Shown: positions 48,317-57,269, counted from the first letter of the stretch. The stretch: 64,000 bases of DNA from Streptacidiphilus jiangxiensis (GCF_900109465.1 NZ_FOAZ01000010.1:186001-250000); one strand, 5' to 3'. Notes: generated by a model from the sequence alone, not told the origin. Made by a program: numbers and translations.

Positions 48317-48421
48317 TCAGGCGGCGCGACAGATGGCGCTGGCGAGACGGCACAGGTCGACGTGCAGCCGGGCGACGAGGCGGATGCCGGGCGCGTGAGG
48401 GCTCATGTCGACGGAACGCAT
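48317..48421 (-). CDS. Short leader peptide gene upstream of cysO-cysM
   Basis: A 34-aa ORF read from the DNA (too short for routine calling). It begins MRSVDMSPHAPGIR and ends HVDLCRLASAICRAA, with cysteines at positions 24 and 31. It lies 111 bases upstream of cysO on the same strand. TATACG sits nine bases before the ATG with no ribosome site, so the mRNA is probably leaderless. Similar Cys-containing peptides precede sulfur genes in many actinobacteria, and polycysteine leaderless peptides act as cysteine attenuators in mycobacteria. Two Cys near the end fit ribosome stalling at low Cys-tRNA. Confidence 0.82.
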   Translation of the reverse strand: MRSVDMSPHAPGIRLVARLHVDLCRLASAICRAA

Positions 48422-48429
48422 GCAGGCAT

Positions 48430-48435
48430 CGTATA
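48430..48435 (-). promoter_or_regulatory. -10 box of the leader peptide / cysO-cysM promoter
   Basis: TATACG on the minus strand, eight bases before the leader ATG, in an otherwise GC-rich stretch. Spacing predicts transcription starting at or next to the A of the ATG. Confidence 0.65.
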
Positions 48436-48549
48436 GATTCCCGACCCCGGAAAGGGATCCCCATCCCGCCAGGCGGACGTTTTCGTCCCACATCCCGATA
48501 TGCCGGAGGGCCCGGCGGCCTGCGCCGGGCCCTCCGCGCCGCCCGCCGT

Positions 48550-48972
48550 TCAGCCGTCGACGACCTGGACGTCTTCCTCTGTGATCACGCCGTCCACAAT
48601 GCGGAACGAACGGAACTGGAACGGGCCCTCGTCAGTGCCGCACTCCGCGGTGGAGACCAGCACGTAGTGCGCGTTCGGCTCGGACGCGTAGGAGACGTCC
48701 GTCCGGGAGGGGTACGCCTCGGTCGCGGTGTGCGAGTGGTAGACCACGACGGGCTCCTCGTCGCGGTCGTCCATCTCGCGGTAGAGCTTCAGCAGGTCAC
48801 CCGAGTCGAACTCGTAGAACGTGGGCGAGCGCGCGGCGTTGAGCATGGGGATGAACCGCTCCGGCCGCCCGGTGCCGGCGGGCCCGGCGACGACCCCACA
48901 GGCCTCGTCGGGGTGATCGGCGCGGGCGTGGGCGACGATCGCGTCGTGCAGTGCGCGGGTGATGGTCAGCAT
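48550..48972 (-). CDS. mec: Mec, JAMM/MPN+ metalloprotease for CysO-cysteine
   Basis: Zinc protease of 140 aa that cuts cysteine from the CysO-Cys adduct. The JAMM site is complete: Glu in HPDEACGVV, HSHTATEAYPSRTD with both His, Ser and Asp. It lies 129 bases upstream of the leader peptide on the same strand. No ribosome site is seen, and TATCCT seven bases before the ATG suggests a leaderless start. In this genome it is also the best candidate to trim the Ala-Arg tail of CysO. Confidence 0.94.
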   Translation of the reverse strand: MLTITRALHDAIVAHARADHPDEACGVVAGPAGTGRPERFIPMLNAARSPTFYEFDSGDLLKLYREMDDRDEEPVVVYHSHTATEAYPSRTDVSYASEPNAHYVLVSTAECGTDEGPFQFRSFRIVDGVITEEDVQVVDG

Positions 48973-48997
48973 GGCCTAAAGGATAGGCAGGCGGGCT

Positions 48998-49071
48998 GTT
49001 GCACCATCCAGGGGCGCGAGGAACTGCGCCGCGCCCCTGGACAGTGCAACCACGCCCGGGAGCCGGGGCTA
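48998..49071. repeat. Dispersed palindromic element, copy 2
   Basis: Outer arms GTTGCAC (48998-49004) and GTGCAAC (49044-49050) enclose inner arms CAGGGGCGCG (49009-49018) and CGCGCCCCTG (49030-49039). The tail CGGGAGCC...CTAC contains the TAG stop of the DUF2017 gene. It is a short version of the copies at 12250 and 59022 and likely a terminator. Confidence 0.85.
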
Positions 49072-49635
49072 CATCATCGTCTCGATCAACGTCTCCTGCA
49101 GGCCCCCCAGCCACAGGTAGGCCATGACCAGCGGCTTGCGCTCGTCCTCGTCCGGCAGGGAGTACAGGTCCTCGTCGTCCTCGGACACCCCGAGGCGGGT
49201 GCCGAGCGTGAGACGGAGGTCGTTCAGTGCGCCGAGCGCGCGCCTGCAGCCCTCCTCGTCCAGGGTGAGCCGGAGGTCGCCGCGGCGGGTGTCCTCCGCC
49301 GCGTCGATCGCGCGGATCAGCGCGAACGCGTCCTCGCGCTTGCGGGCGCGCAGGTCGTTCTCGGTGAAGCGGCGGAACTCCGCCGAGTGCTCGGCGGCGT
49401 CGGGGCCCTCGGCGTACGCGTCGGGGAAGAGACGGGCCAGGGCCGGATCCGCCGGCGCCTTGCTGGGCCCCTCGGCGAAGAGCGCGGCGAGCGGGTCCTC
49501 GGGGGTGTCCCCGCCGGGCCCCGGGCCGATCAGTTCGAGCATCTGCACCATGAGGTTGCGCAGGATGGACGCCTCGACGGGGTCGAGGGTGAGCTGCGCG
49601 CCGCCACCGCGGGCGCGCTTGAACAGACCGGTCAT
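49069..49635 (-). CDS. DUF2017 protein, ClpS-linked
   Basis: Protein of 188 aa, mostly helical. LDPVEASILRNLMVQMLELIGP is the DUF2017 signature, and RKPLVMAYLWLGGLQETLIE its conserved end. It always travels with clpS in actinobacteria, here 10 bases downstream of it. A role in Clp proteolysis is inferred from context only. The stop codon lies in the tail of a palindromic repeat. Confidence 0.88.
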   Translation of the reverse strand: MTGLFKRARGGGAQLTLDPVEASILRNLMVQMLELIGPGPGGDTPEDPLAALFAEGPSKAPADPALARLFPDAYAEGPDAAEHSAEFRRFTENDLRARKREDAFALIRAIDAAEDTRRGDLRLTLDEEGCRRALGALNDLRLTLGTRLGVSEDDEDLYSLPDEDERKPLVMAYLWLGGLQETLIETMM

Positions 49636-49645
49636 CGATCGCCCG

Positions 49646-49948
49646 TCACTTGTCGTGCTGCAGCGTGGCCCACAGCCCGTAACCGTGCATCGCCTGGACG
49701 TCGCGCTCCATCTCCTCGCGGGTGCCGCTGGAGACCGTCGCGCGGCCCTTGTGGTGCACGTCGAGCATCAGTTGACGGGCCTTCTCCTTGGGGTAGCCGA
49801 AGTACGCCTGGAAGACGTAGACGACGTAGGACATCAAGTTAACAGGGTCGTTGTGGACGATCGTCACCCAGGGAATGTCGGGATCGGGCACCGCGAAGGG
49901 CGCCGACTCCGACTCGGTGCGCTCGATCTCCACCGGCGCGACACTCAC
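49646..49948 (-). CDS. clpS: ClpS, N-end rule adaptor of ClpC/ClpA-ClpP
   Basis: Adaptor of 100 aa that delivers proteins with bulky N-terminal residues to the Clp ATPase. PWVTIVHNDPVNLMSYVVYVF contains the HNDxxxxM core that binds the N-degron, and VHHKGRATV the second face. GTG 49948 has AGGAG nine bases upstream. It is divergent from pncB and heads the clpS-DUF2017 pair. Confidence 0.95.
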   Translation of the reverse strand: MSVAPVEIERTESESAPFAVPDPDIPWVTIVHNDPVNLMSYVVYVFQAYFGYPKEKARQLMLDVHHKGRATVSSGTREEMERDVQAMHGYGLWATLQHDK

Positions 49949-50099
49949 GGCTGACACTCCTCGTCGACGACCACTGCTGCACTCCCATCCTTCCATCCGG
50001 GCGATCCACAAGCGATCCGGGGCCTTCCGGGTGATCCGCCCTGTCCTCCGAGTGATCTGCAGCACGAGAAATCGTCAAACTGACGAGATGGGGGCTACG

Positions 50100-51422
50100 A
50101 TGCTGCGCATGGATGCTGCAACGGCGTCGACCGCCCTGCTCACCGACCGCTACGAGCTCACCATGCTGCAGGCCGCCCTGCGCAGCGGTGCGGCGCAGCG
50201 GCACTCCGTCTTCGAGGTGTTCACCCGCCGCCTGCCGGACGGCCGGCGCTACGGGGTGACCGCCGGGATCGGGCGGGTGCTGGACGCGGTCGAGAACTTC
50301 CGCTTCACCCCCGCACAGCTGTCCTGGCTGGCCGACCAGCAGGTCGTGGACGCCGAGACGCTGGCCTGGCTCGCCGACTACCGCTTCCGCGGTGACATCC
50401 GCGGCTACGGCGAGGGCGAGTGCTACTTCCCCGGTTCGCCGATCCTCGTCGTCGAGGGCAGCTTCGCCGAGGCGGTGATCCTGGAGACGGCGATCCTGTC
50501 GATCCTCAACCACGACTCCGCGATCGCCGCGGCGGCCTCCCGAATGGCCGCGGCCGCCGGGGACCGGCCGATGATCGAGATGGGCGCGCGGCGCACCCAC
50601 GAGCGCGCCGCCGTCTCCGCGGCCCGCGCCGCCTACGTCGCGGGCTTCGGCGCCACCTCCGACCTGCAGGCCGGTTTCGAGTACGGCATCCCGACCACCG
50701 GGACGGCCGCGCACGCGTTCACCCTGCTGCACGACAGCGAGCGGGACGCGTTCACCGCGCAGATCGACTCGATGGGCCGCGGCACCACGCTGCTGGTGGA
50801 CACCTACGACCTGACCGAGGCCGTCCGCACCGCCATCGAGGTGGCCGGGACGGATCTCGGGGCGGTCCGGATCGACTCCGGCGACCTGCTGATGCTGGCC
50901 CACCGGGTCCGCCGCCAGCTGGACGAGCTCGGCGCGGTGAAGACCCGGATCGTGGTCACCTCCGACCTGGACGAGTACGCGATCGCCGCGCTGGCCGCCG
51001 CGCCGGTCGACGCCTACGGCGTGGGCACCTCGCTGGTCACCGGCAGCGGGCAGCCGACCTGCTCGATGGTCTACAAGCTGGTCGCGCGCGCCGCCTCGGC
51101 GGACCCGGACGCGCCGCTGGTGCCGGTCGCCAAGCGCTCGGCCGGCGCCAAGGCCAGCCGCGGCGGTGCCAAGTGGGCCGCGCGCCGGCTCGACGGCGAC
51201 GGCGTGGCCGAGGCGGAGGTCGTCGGCACCGGCCCGGTGCCTCCGGAGCTGCGGGAGAGCCTGCTCCACCGCGAGCTGGTCCGCGGCGGCGAGATCGTCG
51301 GCCGCGAGCCGCTGAGCGCCGCACGCGAGCGCCACCTCCGCTCGCGCAACCAACTTCCGCTTTCGGCAACGCAGTTGTCGAAGGGCGAGCCGGTCATCAC
51401 AACCGAGTACACCGGCGGCTGA
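50100..51422 (+). CDS. pncB: Nicotinate phosphoribosyltransferase
   Basis: First step of NAD salvage from nicotinate; 440 aa. LTDRYELTMLQAALRSG is the family start, EMGARRTHERAAVSAARAAY the PRPP and substrate block, and VRIDSGDLLMLAHRVR the phosphate loop. ATG 50100 is chosen because GGGGG lies six bases upstream; ATGs at 50088 and 50109 are less well placed. The catalytic His of NAPRTase lies in RRTHERAA. pncA follows 135 bases later, so both steps from nicotinamide are encoded together. Confidence 0.95.
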   Translation: MLRMDAATASTALLTDRYELTMLQAALRSGAAQRHSVFEVFTRRLPDGRRYGVTAGIGRVLDAVENFRFTPAQLSWLADQQVVDAETLAWLADYRFRGDIRGYGEGECYFPGSPILVVEGSFAEAVILETAILSILNHDSAIAAAASRMAAAAGDRPMIEMGARRTHERAAVSAARAAYVAGFGATSDLQAGFEYGIPTTGTAAHAFTLLHDSERDAFTAQIDSMGRGTTLLVDTYDLTEAVRTAIEVAGTDLGAVRIDSGDLLMLAHRVRRQLDELGAVKTRIVVTSDLDEYAIAALAAAPVDAYGVGTSLVTGSGQPTCSMVYKLVARAASADPDAPLVPVAKRSAGAKASRGGAKWAARRLDGDGVAEAEVVGTGPVPPELRESLLHRELVRGGEIVGREPLSAARERHLRSRNQLPLSATQLSKGEPVITTEYTGG

Positions 51423-51557
51423 ACCGGAGGCCGGGCGGGAAGAGGGGCGCGCGAGGGTTGACACGCGGAGATTGCGCCGCAACCACCCCTCGCGCAATCC
51501 CCCGCCCCTCCCTACGCTGCTGCCAACAGGACGCACCCGCCGAGGAGAATCACCGCC

Positions 51558-52151
51558 ATGCGCCGCGCACTGATCATCGTGGATGTGCAGAACGACTTCT
51601 GCGAGGGCGGCAGCCTGCCGGTCGCCGGAGGCGCCGAGGTGGCCGCCGCGATCACCGACCTGGTCGCCGAGAGCACCGGCGGCTACGACCACGTCGTCGC
51701 CACCCGTGACCACCACATCGACCCGGGCGCGCACTTCTCCGAGCACCCCGACTTCCGCGCCAGCTGGCCGGCCCACTGCGTCGCCGGCACCGAGGGCGTC
51801 GGCTTCCACCCCAACTTCGCGCCCAGCGTCACCTCCGGCGCGGTCGAGGCCGTCTTCGACAAGGGCGCGCACGCCGCCGCGTACAGCGGCTTCGAGGGCT
51901 TCGACGAGAACGGCGTGGGTCTCGGCGACTGGCTGCGGGTCCACCAGGTGAGCGAGGTCGACGTGGTCGGCATCGCCACCGACCACTGCGTGCGCGCCAC
52001 CGCGCTGGACGCGGCGCGCGAGGGCTTCACCACCCGGGTCCTGCTCGATCTGACGGCGGGCGTGGCCAAGGCCACGACGGAGACCGCCCTGCTCGAACTC
52101 AAGGCCGCGGGTGTGGCGTTGACCGGAACGCCGGTCGTCCTGCCGGGCTGA
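51558..52151 (+). CDS. pncA: Nicotinamidase
   Basis: Hydrolyses nicotinamide to nicotinate, which pncB then uses; 197 aa. The catalytic triad is D9 (VDVQNDF), K102 (FDKGAH) and C144 (ATDHCV). The metal-binding RDHHIDPGAHF block follows the usual spacing. GAGGAG precedes the ATG. The 135-base gap after pncB could hold its own promoter. Confidence 0.96.
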   Translation: MRRALIIVDVQNDFCEGGSLPVAGGAEVAAAITDLVAESTGGYDHVVATRDHHIDPGAHFSEHPDFRASWPAHCVAGTEGVGFHPNFAPSVTSGAVEAVFDKGAHAAAYSGFEGFDENGVGLGDWLRVHQVSEVDVVGIATDHCVRATALDAAREGFTTRVLLDLTAGVAKATTETALLELKAAGVALTGTPVVLPG

Positions 52152-52431
52152 GCCCCAGTGGGGGGAGTTCGACGCAACCGGGCCGCAAGGCGGACCCATG
52201 AGGGTCCGTGTCAAGATGCGTGAGCCCGTGCGCCCCCCTGTGCTCCCTTACTCAGGTGAGGGTCGGCTTACCGGCACATGCACCGGGTATCTGCCGTACG
52301 AGAGCACGAACCGCCTTGCCGCATCACCCAGTTCGCCCCAGCAAGCGAGTCCCCCGCTCGAACTCTCCCCCGGCGGGCCCCGATCGATCCGTGGCTGGCC
52401 CGCAGTCCCGAAGCGAAGGACGGAAACAGCC

Positions 52432-52689
52432 ATGCCACGTCTGACGGTCTCCCAGCTGGCTCTCGGCACGCTCGCCGTTGTCGGCGCCACGGTCGCCCTG
52501 CTCGCCCTCTCCGGCACGCAGAGCACTCCGGTCATCCTGCTGCTGGCCCTGCTGGCGCTCGGCGTCGGCGTGCTGGCCGCGGTCCGGCGGGCCAGGCCGC
52601 GGCGCGGCTCTGTGGCGTCCCGCGTGGTGGCCCAGGGGCAGGCCCCCGCGGCGGAGGCCATCCCCGAGCCGGAGCGCGTCCCGCGCTGA
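52432..52689 (+). CDS. Small two-helix membrane protein
   Basis: Protein of 85 aa with hydrophobic segments LALGTLAVVGATVALLAL and VILLLALLALGVGVLAAV, then a basic cytosolic tail. AAGGACGGAA precedes the ATG. No domain was recognised. The 280 bases before it (52152-52431) contain no recognisable gene. A perfect hairpin terminator follows. Confidence 0.7.
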   Translation: MPRLTVSQLALGTLAVVGATVALLALSGTQSTPVILLLALLALGVGVLAAVRRARPRRGSVASRVVAQGQAPAAEAIPEPERVPR

Positions 52690-52718
52690 GCGGCGGCGCC
52701 GGCCTCGGACGAACGCCT

Positions 52719-52758
52719 GAAAGGTGCGGCGCCCCCTGCCCGGGGCGCCGCACCTTTC
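52719..52758. terminator. Bidirectional terminator between converging genes
   Basis: A perfect 17-bp stem (52719-52735 with 52742-52758), a 6-base loop, and T-rich on both edges. Confidence 0.92.
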
Positions 52759-52784
52759 ATGATCACATCCCTGCCCCGGCGACC

Positions 52785-53315
52785 TCAACGGGCCTCCACG
52801 ACCACCGTCTTGGCCGCCTTGTCGTGCAGCGCCTGCCGGTAGGGCTGGTCCCAGGTGACCCAGACGCCGTCCACGACCCACCACAGGCACCCGCAGACGA
52901 TCGCCCCGGGCAGGCCCCACACCGCCGCGCGGGTCCACCCCGGCGACGAGTCCGGGGCGGAGCCGTTCGCGAGCATCGCCACCCGCAGGCCCATCACCTT
53001 CTTGCCGAGGGTCTGCCCGTTGGACCGGGTCAGCATCAGGCCCTCGTAGACGAACGCGACCAGCATCGCCGCGAGCGAGCCGACGAAGCTGATCAGCCGG
53101 CTGTCGTGCCGGTCGGCGGCCCAGGCGATCAGTGTGATCGGGACGGTGATCAGGATCACGATGACGATGTCCATGGTCCGCGCCGTCAGCCGCCGCCCCA
53201 GCGGTGCGAGCGGCGGCATGCCGCCGATCACCTCGGTCGGCCCGCCACCGGGCTGGGTGCCGTAGGGCGGGTGATAGTACGGCCCGCCACCGTCCGGGGG
53301 TTCAGACGTCGTCAT
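52785..53315 (-). CDS. RDD-family membrane protein
   Basis: Protein of 176 aa. A Pro/Gly/Tyr-rich start is followed by the RDD block LGRRLTARTMDIVIVILIT, a second helix near LAAMLVAFVYEGLM, the conserved NGQTLGKKVMGLRV and a third helix. The family is linked to ion or compatible-solute transport, with little proof. ATG 53315 is used; ATG 53345 is possible, and neither has a clear ribosome site. Confidence 0.85.
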   Translation of the reverse strand: MTTSEPPDGGGPYYHPPYGTQPGGGPTEVIGGMPPLAPLGRRLTARTMDIVIVILITVPITLIAWAADRHDSRLISFVGSLAAMLVAFVYEGLMLTRSNGQTLGKKVMGLRVAMLANGSAPDSSPGWTRAAVWGLPGAIVCGCLWWVVDGVWVTWDQPYRQALHDKAAKTVVVEAR

Positions 53316-53386
53316 AGGCAGCAGTGAACCACCCAAGCCGGACATTTTGTCGGATCTTGGGGTGTTTCTTGCGGTGCGTCACCGAG

Positions 53387-55081
53387 TCAGCGTTTGACGA
53401 CGTAGGTACCGCCCAGCCTGTCGTGCCAGCTCTGACGGAGCTTCCGATCCGCGGCGCAGGGCACCAGTTCGAGAATGCCCAGGAGCAGGAAGACCAGCGT
53501 CTGGCAGAGCGCGGTCCGCAGGAACGTGCGGCCGAGACGCGGGCGCGCCTTGGTGCGGGCGTCCAGGACGCTCAGTCCGAAGATCGCCTTGCCGAGGGTG
53601 CGGCCCCAGACCGCGACCGGGATCGTCTCGTACACCACTCCCACCACGAGCAGCGCGGCCAGCAGCAGGCCGGCGTCGGCCAGCACCGTCCCGTCGACCA
53701 GCCACACCGTCTGCGGCAGACCGCTGGCGCGGGCGGCGTCCACCTTCGCCTGCAGGTGCAACGTCACCCGCTGCACCAGCACCACGCCCAACACCCCGAC
53801 GACGGCGTAGGTGACGAGCGTGTCCACGAGCCGCGCCCCGATCCGCGGACCCAACAACGCCGGCCGCACCGCCTTCGGCCGCCGCTGCCCCACCCCGGAC
53901 GCAGCCCGCCCCGCCCGGGCGCTCCCCTGCCGCTCCGCGGCGGGCTGGGCCTTCTTCGCCTGCGACACCTCCCCCGCGGCCCCGGCCACCGGCGCGACGC
54001 GGGGCCGAAGCCCCGATCCAGTCCGCTCGCCGACCGGCTCGGCCGCCCTCGCCGCGGACGCGGCGGGCGCGGCGGGCGCGGCAGCGTGCGAGGCCGGCTC
54101 CTGCCTCGGCTCGGCAGCGCGTCGCGGCGGCCACTCCAGCGGCGGCCCCATCTCCGGGACGCCCGCCCGCGCAGCGGGGCCGGCACCGCCCTCGGGAGCC
54201 GGGGCCTCCGAACCGATGACGCGCTGCGACGCGTACGCGTCCGACCCCGCCGGCCCCGGGCGCGCGGGCGGCTGCGCAGCACCGTCCTCGCGCAGCGCCG
54301 ACGCGGCATCACGCCGGGGCGGCCACTCCAGCGGCGGCCCCATCTCCGGCACACCGGCCCGCTCACCGGGCCCCTGCACATCCCCCGGAGGGGACGCCCA
54401 GGCCGGCGACGCCCCCGCGTACAGCTCCGGGACACCGGCCCGCGCAGCGGGGTCGGCCACGGGCACGGTCCCGCCCTCGGGAGCCGGGGCCACGGACCCG
54501 ATGGCGCGCTGCGACGCGGACGGGTCCGGCGCCGGGGTGGGGGTCTCGGGCCGGGGTGCGGGGGTGGTCCAGTGGGCGGTCTCGTAGTGCGCCGGGGGCG
54601 GGAGTTGGGCGCGGCGGGTCTGGGAGAGGGCGAGGCGGAGGGCCGAGGCCAGTTCATCGTCCGGATCGGCCGCGACCGCAGGCGCGGCCGGCACGACAGG
54701 GGCGGGGTCCTGACCCGGGACGCCCCAGGTGACGTGCTGGGGGACGGCGCCGGTCTCCAGCAGGCCGGGTTGGGCCTGGGCGGACCAGACCGAAGGGGTC
54801 GGCTCCGGCGGGACGATCAGCCGGGCGGCGCCGGTCTCGTCCAGGAAGACGGGCCCCGTCTCCTCCACTGCCGCGGGCCGTGGCGGCGGGGGCGGGGCCA
54901 CCCGGACACCGCCGCGCGCGCCGACGCGGGGCGGGGGCGGGAGCGGCGCCCCGTCCTGCGGCGCGGGCCGCGCACTGCCGGGGGTCCAGGCGTCCCCGTC
55001 CCAGTAGCGGACGAAGCCGGGGATGGAGGGGTCGGGGTAGTAGCCGGGCGCGGGGCGCTCCGCGGGGGGCTGAACCGTCAT
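53387..55081 (-). CDS. DUF2510-RDD fusion membrane protein with long disordered linker
   Basis: Protein of 564 aa. The N-terminal PGYYPDPSIPGFVRYWDGDAWTP is a DUF2510 (W-x-W-like) module. About 330 residues of Pro/Ala-rich linker contain two copies of a segment with SQR(A/V)IGS-APAPEGG and AGVPEMGPPLEWPPRR. The C-terminal RDD domain has three helices with GRTLGKAIFGLSVLDAR. GGGAA lies before the ATG. It is adjacent to another RDD gene on the same strand, so the two may be a pair. The function is unknown. Confidence 0.82.
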   Translation of the reverse strand: MTVQPPAERPAPGYYPDPSIPGFVRYWDGDAWTPGSARPAPQDGAPLPPPPRVGARGGVRVAPPPPPRPAAVEETGPVFLDETGAARLIVPPEPTPSVWSAQAQPGLLETGAVPQHVTWGVPGQDPAPVVPAAPAVAADPDDELASALRLALSQTRRAQLPPPAHYETAHWTTPAPRPETPTPAPDPSASQRAIGSVAPAPEGGTVPVADPAARAGVPELYAGASPAWASPPGDVQGPGERAGVPEMGPPLEWPPRRDAASALREDGAAQPPARPGPAGSDAYASQRVIGSEAPAPEGGAGPAARAGVPEMGPPLEWPPRRAAEPRQEPASHAAAPAAPAASAARAAEPVGERTGSGLRPRVAPVAGAAGEVSQAKKAQPAAERQGSARAGRAASGVGQRRPKAVRPALLGPRIGARLVDTLVTYAVVGVLGVVLVQRVTLHLQAKVDAARASGLPQTVWLVDGTVLADAGLLLAALLVVGVVYETIPVAVWGRTLGKAIFGLSVLDARTKARPRLGRTFLRTALCQTLVFLLLGILELVPCAADRKLRQSWHDRLGGTYVVKR

Positions 55082-55334
55082 AGATAGCTTTCCCGCTTCA
55101 TCGGTGCAGGTGCCTGGTCGGCGTCGGCCGGCGTCGGCCGCGCGTCGGTGGAGTGGAGGGGCTCCGAACACGACGCGTCCTCGCCGTGTCACAAAGAGTA
55201 GTACCGCGCTCACGGAACTCACGCGAAAAACCTCGCGAAACCGGTGTAAGAGCGGGAAGCGAACCCTGTCTCTCCTGGTGACCCCGCCCGAAGGGGCGCG
55301 CGCACGAACGAGAGCACGAGAGAGGGAGCACCCC

Positions 55335-55823
55335 ATGGCCGCCGCCGACCGCAACGAGCGCCACGACGACTACGCCGCCGACTTCCGCGCCGAGCACACC
55401 GCGCTGGACGGCCACACCTGTGTGGAGGAGGAGCTGACGGTGCAGCTCGTGCTCTCCCCCGAGCGCAGCCTGCCGGTGCCCGCACTCCTGGCCTACTGCT
55501 CGGACGACCCCTTCGCCGTCCACGTCACCTTCCACCTGGGGCAGGACTCCCCGGTGACCTGGGTCTTCGCCCGCGAGCTGCTGGTCGAGGGCGTCTTTCG
55601 GGCCTGCGGCACGGGGGACGTGCGGATCTGGCCGACGCGCGCGGACGGGCGCAGCCTGATCTGCCTGGCGCTCAGCTCCCCCGCCGGTGAGGCCCTGTTG
55701 GAGGCGCCGGCCGCGCCGGTCGCCACCTGGCTGGAACGGACGCTGCGGGTGGTGCCGTCGGGGTCCGAGACCGACGCGCTGGACCTGGACGCGGAGCTGG
55801 CCGCGCTGCTGGGCAGCGCCTGA
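55335..55823 (+). CDS. ssgG: SsgA-like sporulation protein, probable SsgG
   Basis: SALP-family protein of 162 aa that helps place division septa during sporulation; the family is confined to morphologically complex actinomycetes. YCSDDPFAVHVTFHLGQDSPVTWVFARELLVEG is the SALP core and RVVPSGSE the C-terminal block. GGGAG precedes the ATG. Assignment to SsgG rests on gene neighbourhood as I recall it for S. coelicolor (near SCO2924) and not on a tree. It is divergent from the DUF2510-RDD gene; the 253 bases between hold a CGGCGTCGGC direct repeat around 55116-55145. Confidence 0.85.
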   Translation: MAAADRNERHDDYAADFRAEHTALDGHTCVEEELTVQLVLSPERSLPVPALLAYCSDDPFAVHVTFHLGQDSPVTWVFARELLVEGVFRACGTGDVRIWPTRADGRSLICLALSSPAGEALLEAPAAPVATWLERTLRVVPSGSETDALDLDAELAALLGSA

Positions 55824-55850
55824 TCGCTCTCGAGGGGAAGGGCGGGAAGG

Positions 55851-57170
55851 TCAGTGCCGCGCCGTGGCGCGGGGATGGTCCCCCAGGGCCGACGCCCCGC
55901 GCCCCTGCGGCGTCTGCGGCGCGTCCGGCACCGGAACGGACAGCCGTCGCCGCACCCGCACCGCGACCAGCGCCAGGAACGCCAGCCCGAACACCGGGTA
56001 CACCGACGCGGAGGGCTCGAACCAGTACGACAGCCTCACCTGCCCCGACCAGGCCTTGTGCGGGACGAACCACATCGCGAAGGAGCAGAAGCACACCGCG
56101 GTCGCGGCCAGCACGATCCGCCAACGCCGGCCCGCCCACCCGGCGCGGCCGCGGCGGCGCTCGTCCCGTGCCTCGGCGCCGAGCAGCACCAGCAGCGGCA
56201 CGCACCAGACCCAGTGGTGGGTCCAGCTGATCGGGGAGATCAGCACCATCGTGAACGCCACCGTCAGCCCGGACCAGGCCCGCGCGCGTCGCATGCCGGC
56301 GCATCGCCGGTCGATCAGCACGGCCAGGGCCAGGCCGACCACGGCGACGACCGCGACGAGCAGCAGCGTCGAGACACCCGTGTGGGTGCTGAGCAGGAGG
56401 CGGTCCATCATGCCGCGCAGCGACTGGTTGTCGACGATGTACTCCAGGCCGACCCGGGTGGTGTCGTAGAGCTCCTTGGTCCAGAAGTCCCAGCTCGCCC
56501 CGGGCAGGACGAGCAGGCCGACGAGCATCGTCGCGGCGCAGGACGCGGCGGCGGTGGCGGCGGCGCGGAAGCGGCGGGTCAGCAGCAGGTAGAGCACGAA
56601 GATGCCGGGTGTGATCTTCAGTCCGGCGGCCAGGCCGATCCCGACGCCCTTGAGGCGGCTGCTCTCGGGCAGGGTCAGGTCCCACAGCACCAGGGCGAGG
56701 ATCAACAGGTTGATCTGGCCGTAGCGCAGCGTCGTCCAGACCGGCTCCAGCCAGACGCCGAACCCGGTGATCAGCAGGACGGCCGCCGGCCGCAGCGGAC
56801 GGCTGGGCCAGCCGACCAGGCGGCACGACAACGCCGCGACGACGGCCAGCTCGACGAGGTTGACCAGGGTGACGATCACCCGTAGCGCCCCGAACGGCAG
56901 CAGCGCGGCGGGCGCGAAGAGCATCGCGGAGAACGGCGGGTAGGTCGCGGGCAGCGCGTAGGCGCCGACGCGCAGCTGGTAGAGGTCGTGGCCGTGCGCG
57001 ACGGCGGCACCCTCGGCCTGGTAGACCATCGCGTCGACCATGGAGACGTGCGAGAGGTGCCGCAGCACCGCGTAGAGCAGCAGCGAGGCCAGCGCGGCGA
57101 GGCCCGCCCGCGTCGTGGCGCGGCGAGGCGCCGTGCGGACGGCCTCGATGACCCGATGGACGGTGGTCAC
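55851..57170 (-). CDS. GT87 polyprenol-phosphate mannosyltransferase-like membrane protein
   Basis: Glycosyltransferase of the GT-C type, 439 aa with about ten helices. YPPFSAMLFAPAALLPFG and RYGQINLLILALVL are the GT87 signature loops; the family includes PimE-like alpha-1,2-mannosyltransferases of PIM and lipoarabinomannan synthesis. A catalytic Asp in the first extracytoplasmic loop (MVDAMVYQ) fits. GTG 57170 has AAGGAG six bases upstream and is preferred over a longer frame. It follows the chitinase 3 gene on the same strand after a likely terminator. Confidence 0.85.
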   Translation of the reverse strand: MTTVHRVIEAVRTAPRRATTRAGLAALASLLLYAVLRHLSHVSMVDAMVYQAEGAAVAHGHDLYQLRVGAYALPATYPPFSAMLFAPAALLPFGALRVIVTLVNLVELAVVAALSCRLVGWPSRPLRPAAVLLITGFGVWLEPVWTTLRYGQINLLILALVLWDLTLPESSRLKGVGIGLAAGLKITPGIFVLYLLLTRRFRAAATAAASCAATMLVGLLVLPGASWDFWTKELYDTTRVGLEYIVDNQSLRGMMDRLLLSTHTGVSTLLLVAVVAVVGLALAVLIDRRCAGMRRARAWSGLTVAFTMVLISPISWTHHWVWCVPLLVLLGAEARDERRRGRAGWAGRRWRIVLAATAVCFCSFAMWFVPHKAWSGQVRLSYWFEPSASVYPVFGLAFLALVAVRVRRRLSVPVPDAPQTPQGRGASALGDHPRATARH

Positions 57171-57235
57171 GCAGAACTCCTTCTCGACTTGCTCGCGTGA
57201 CACCAACCAAATCACACGCCGTACGAACGACGAGA

Positions 57236-57269
57236 CCGGAGTGCCCCGAGTTCCCTCGGTTCACTCCGG
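57236..57269 (-). terminator. Probable terminator after chitinase 3
   Basis: CCGGAGTG (57236-57243) pairs with CACTCCGG (57262-57269), and CCGAG with CTCGG inside. It lies 35 bases after the chitinase stop. Confidence 0.6.
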
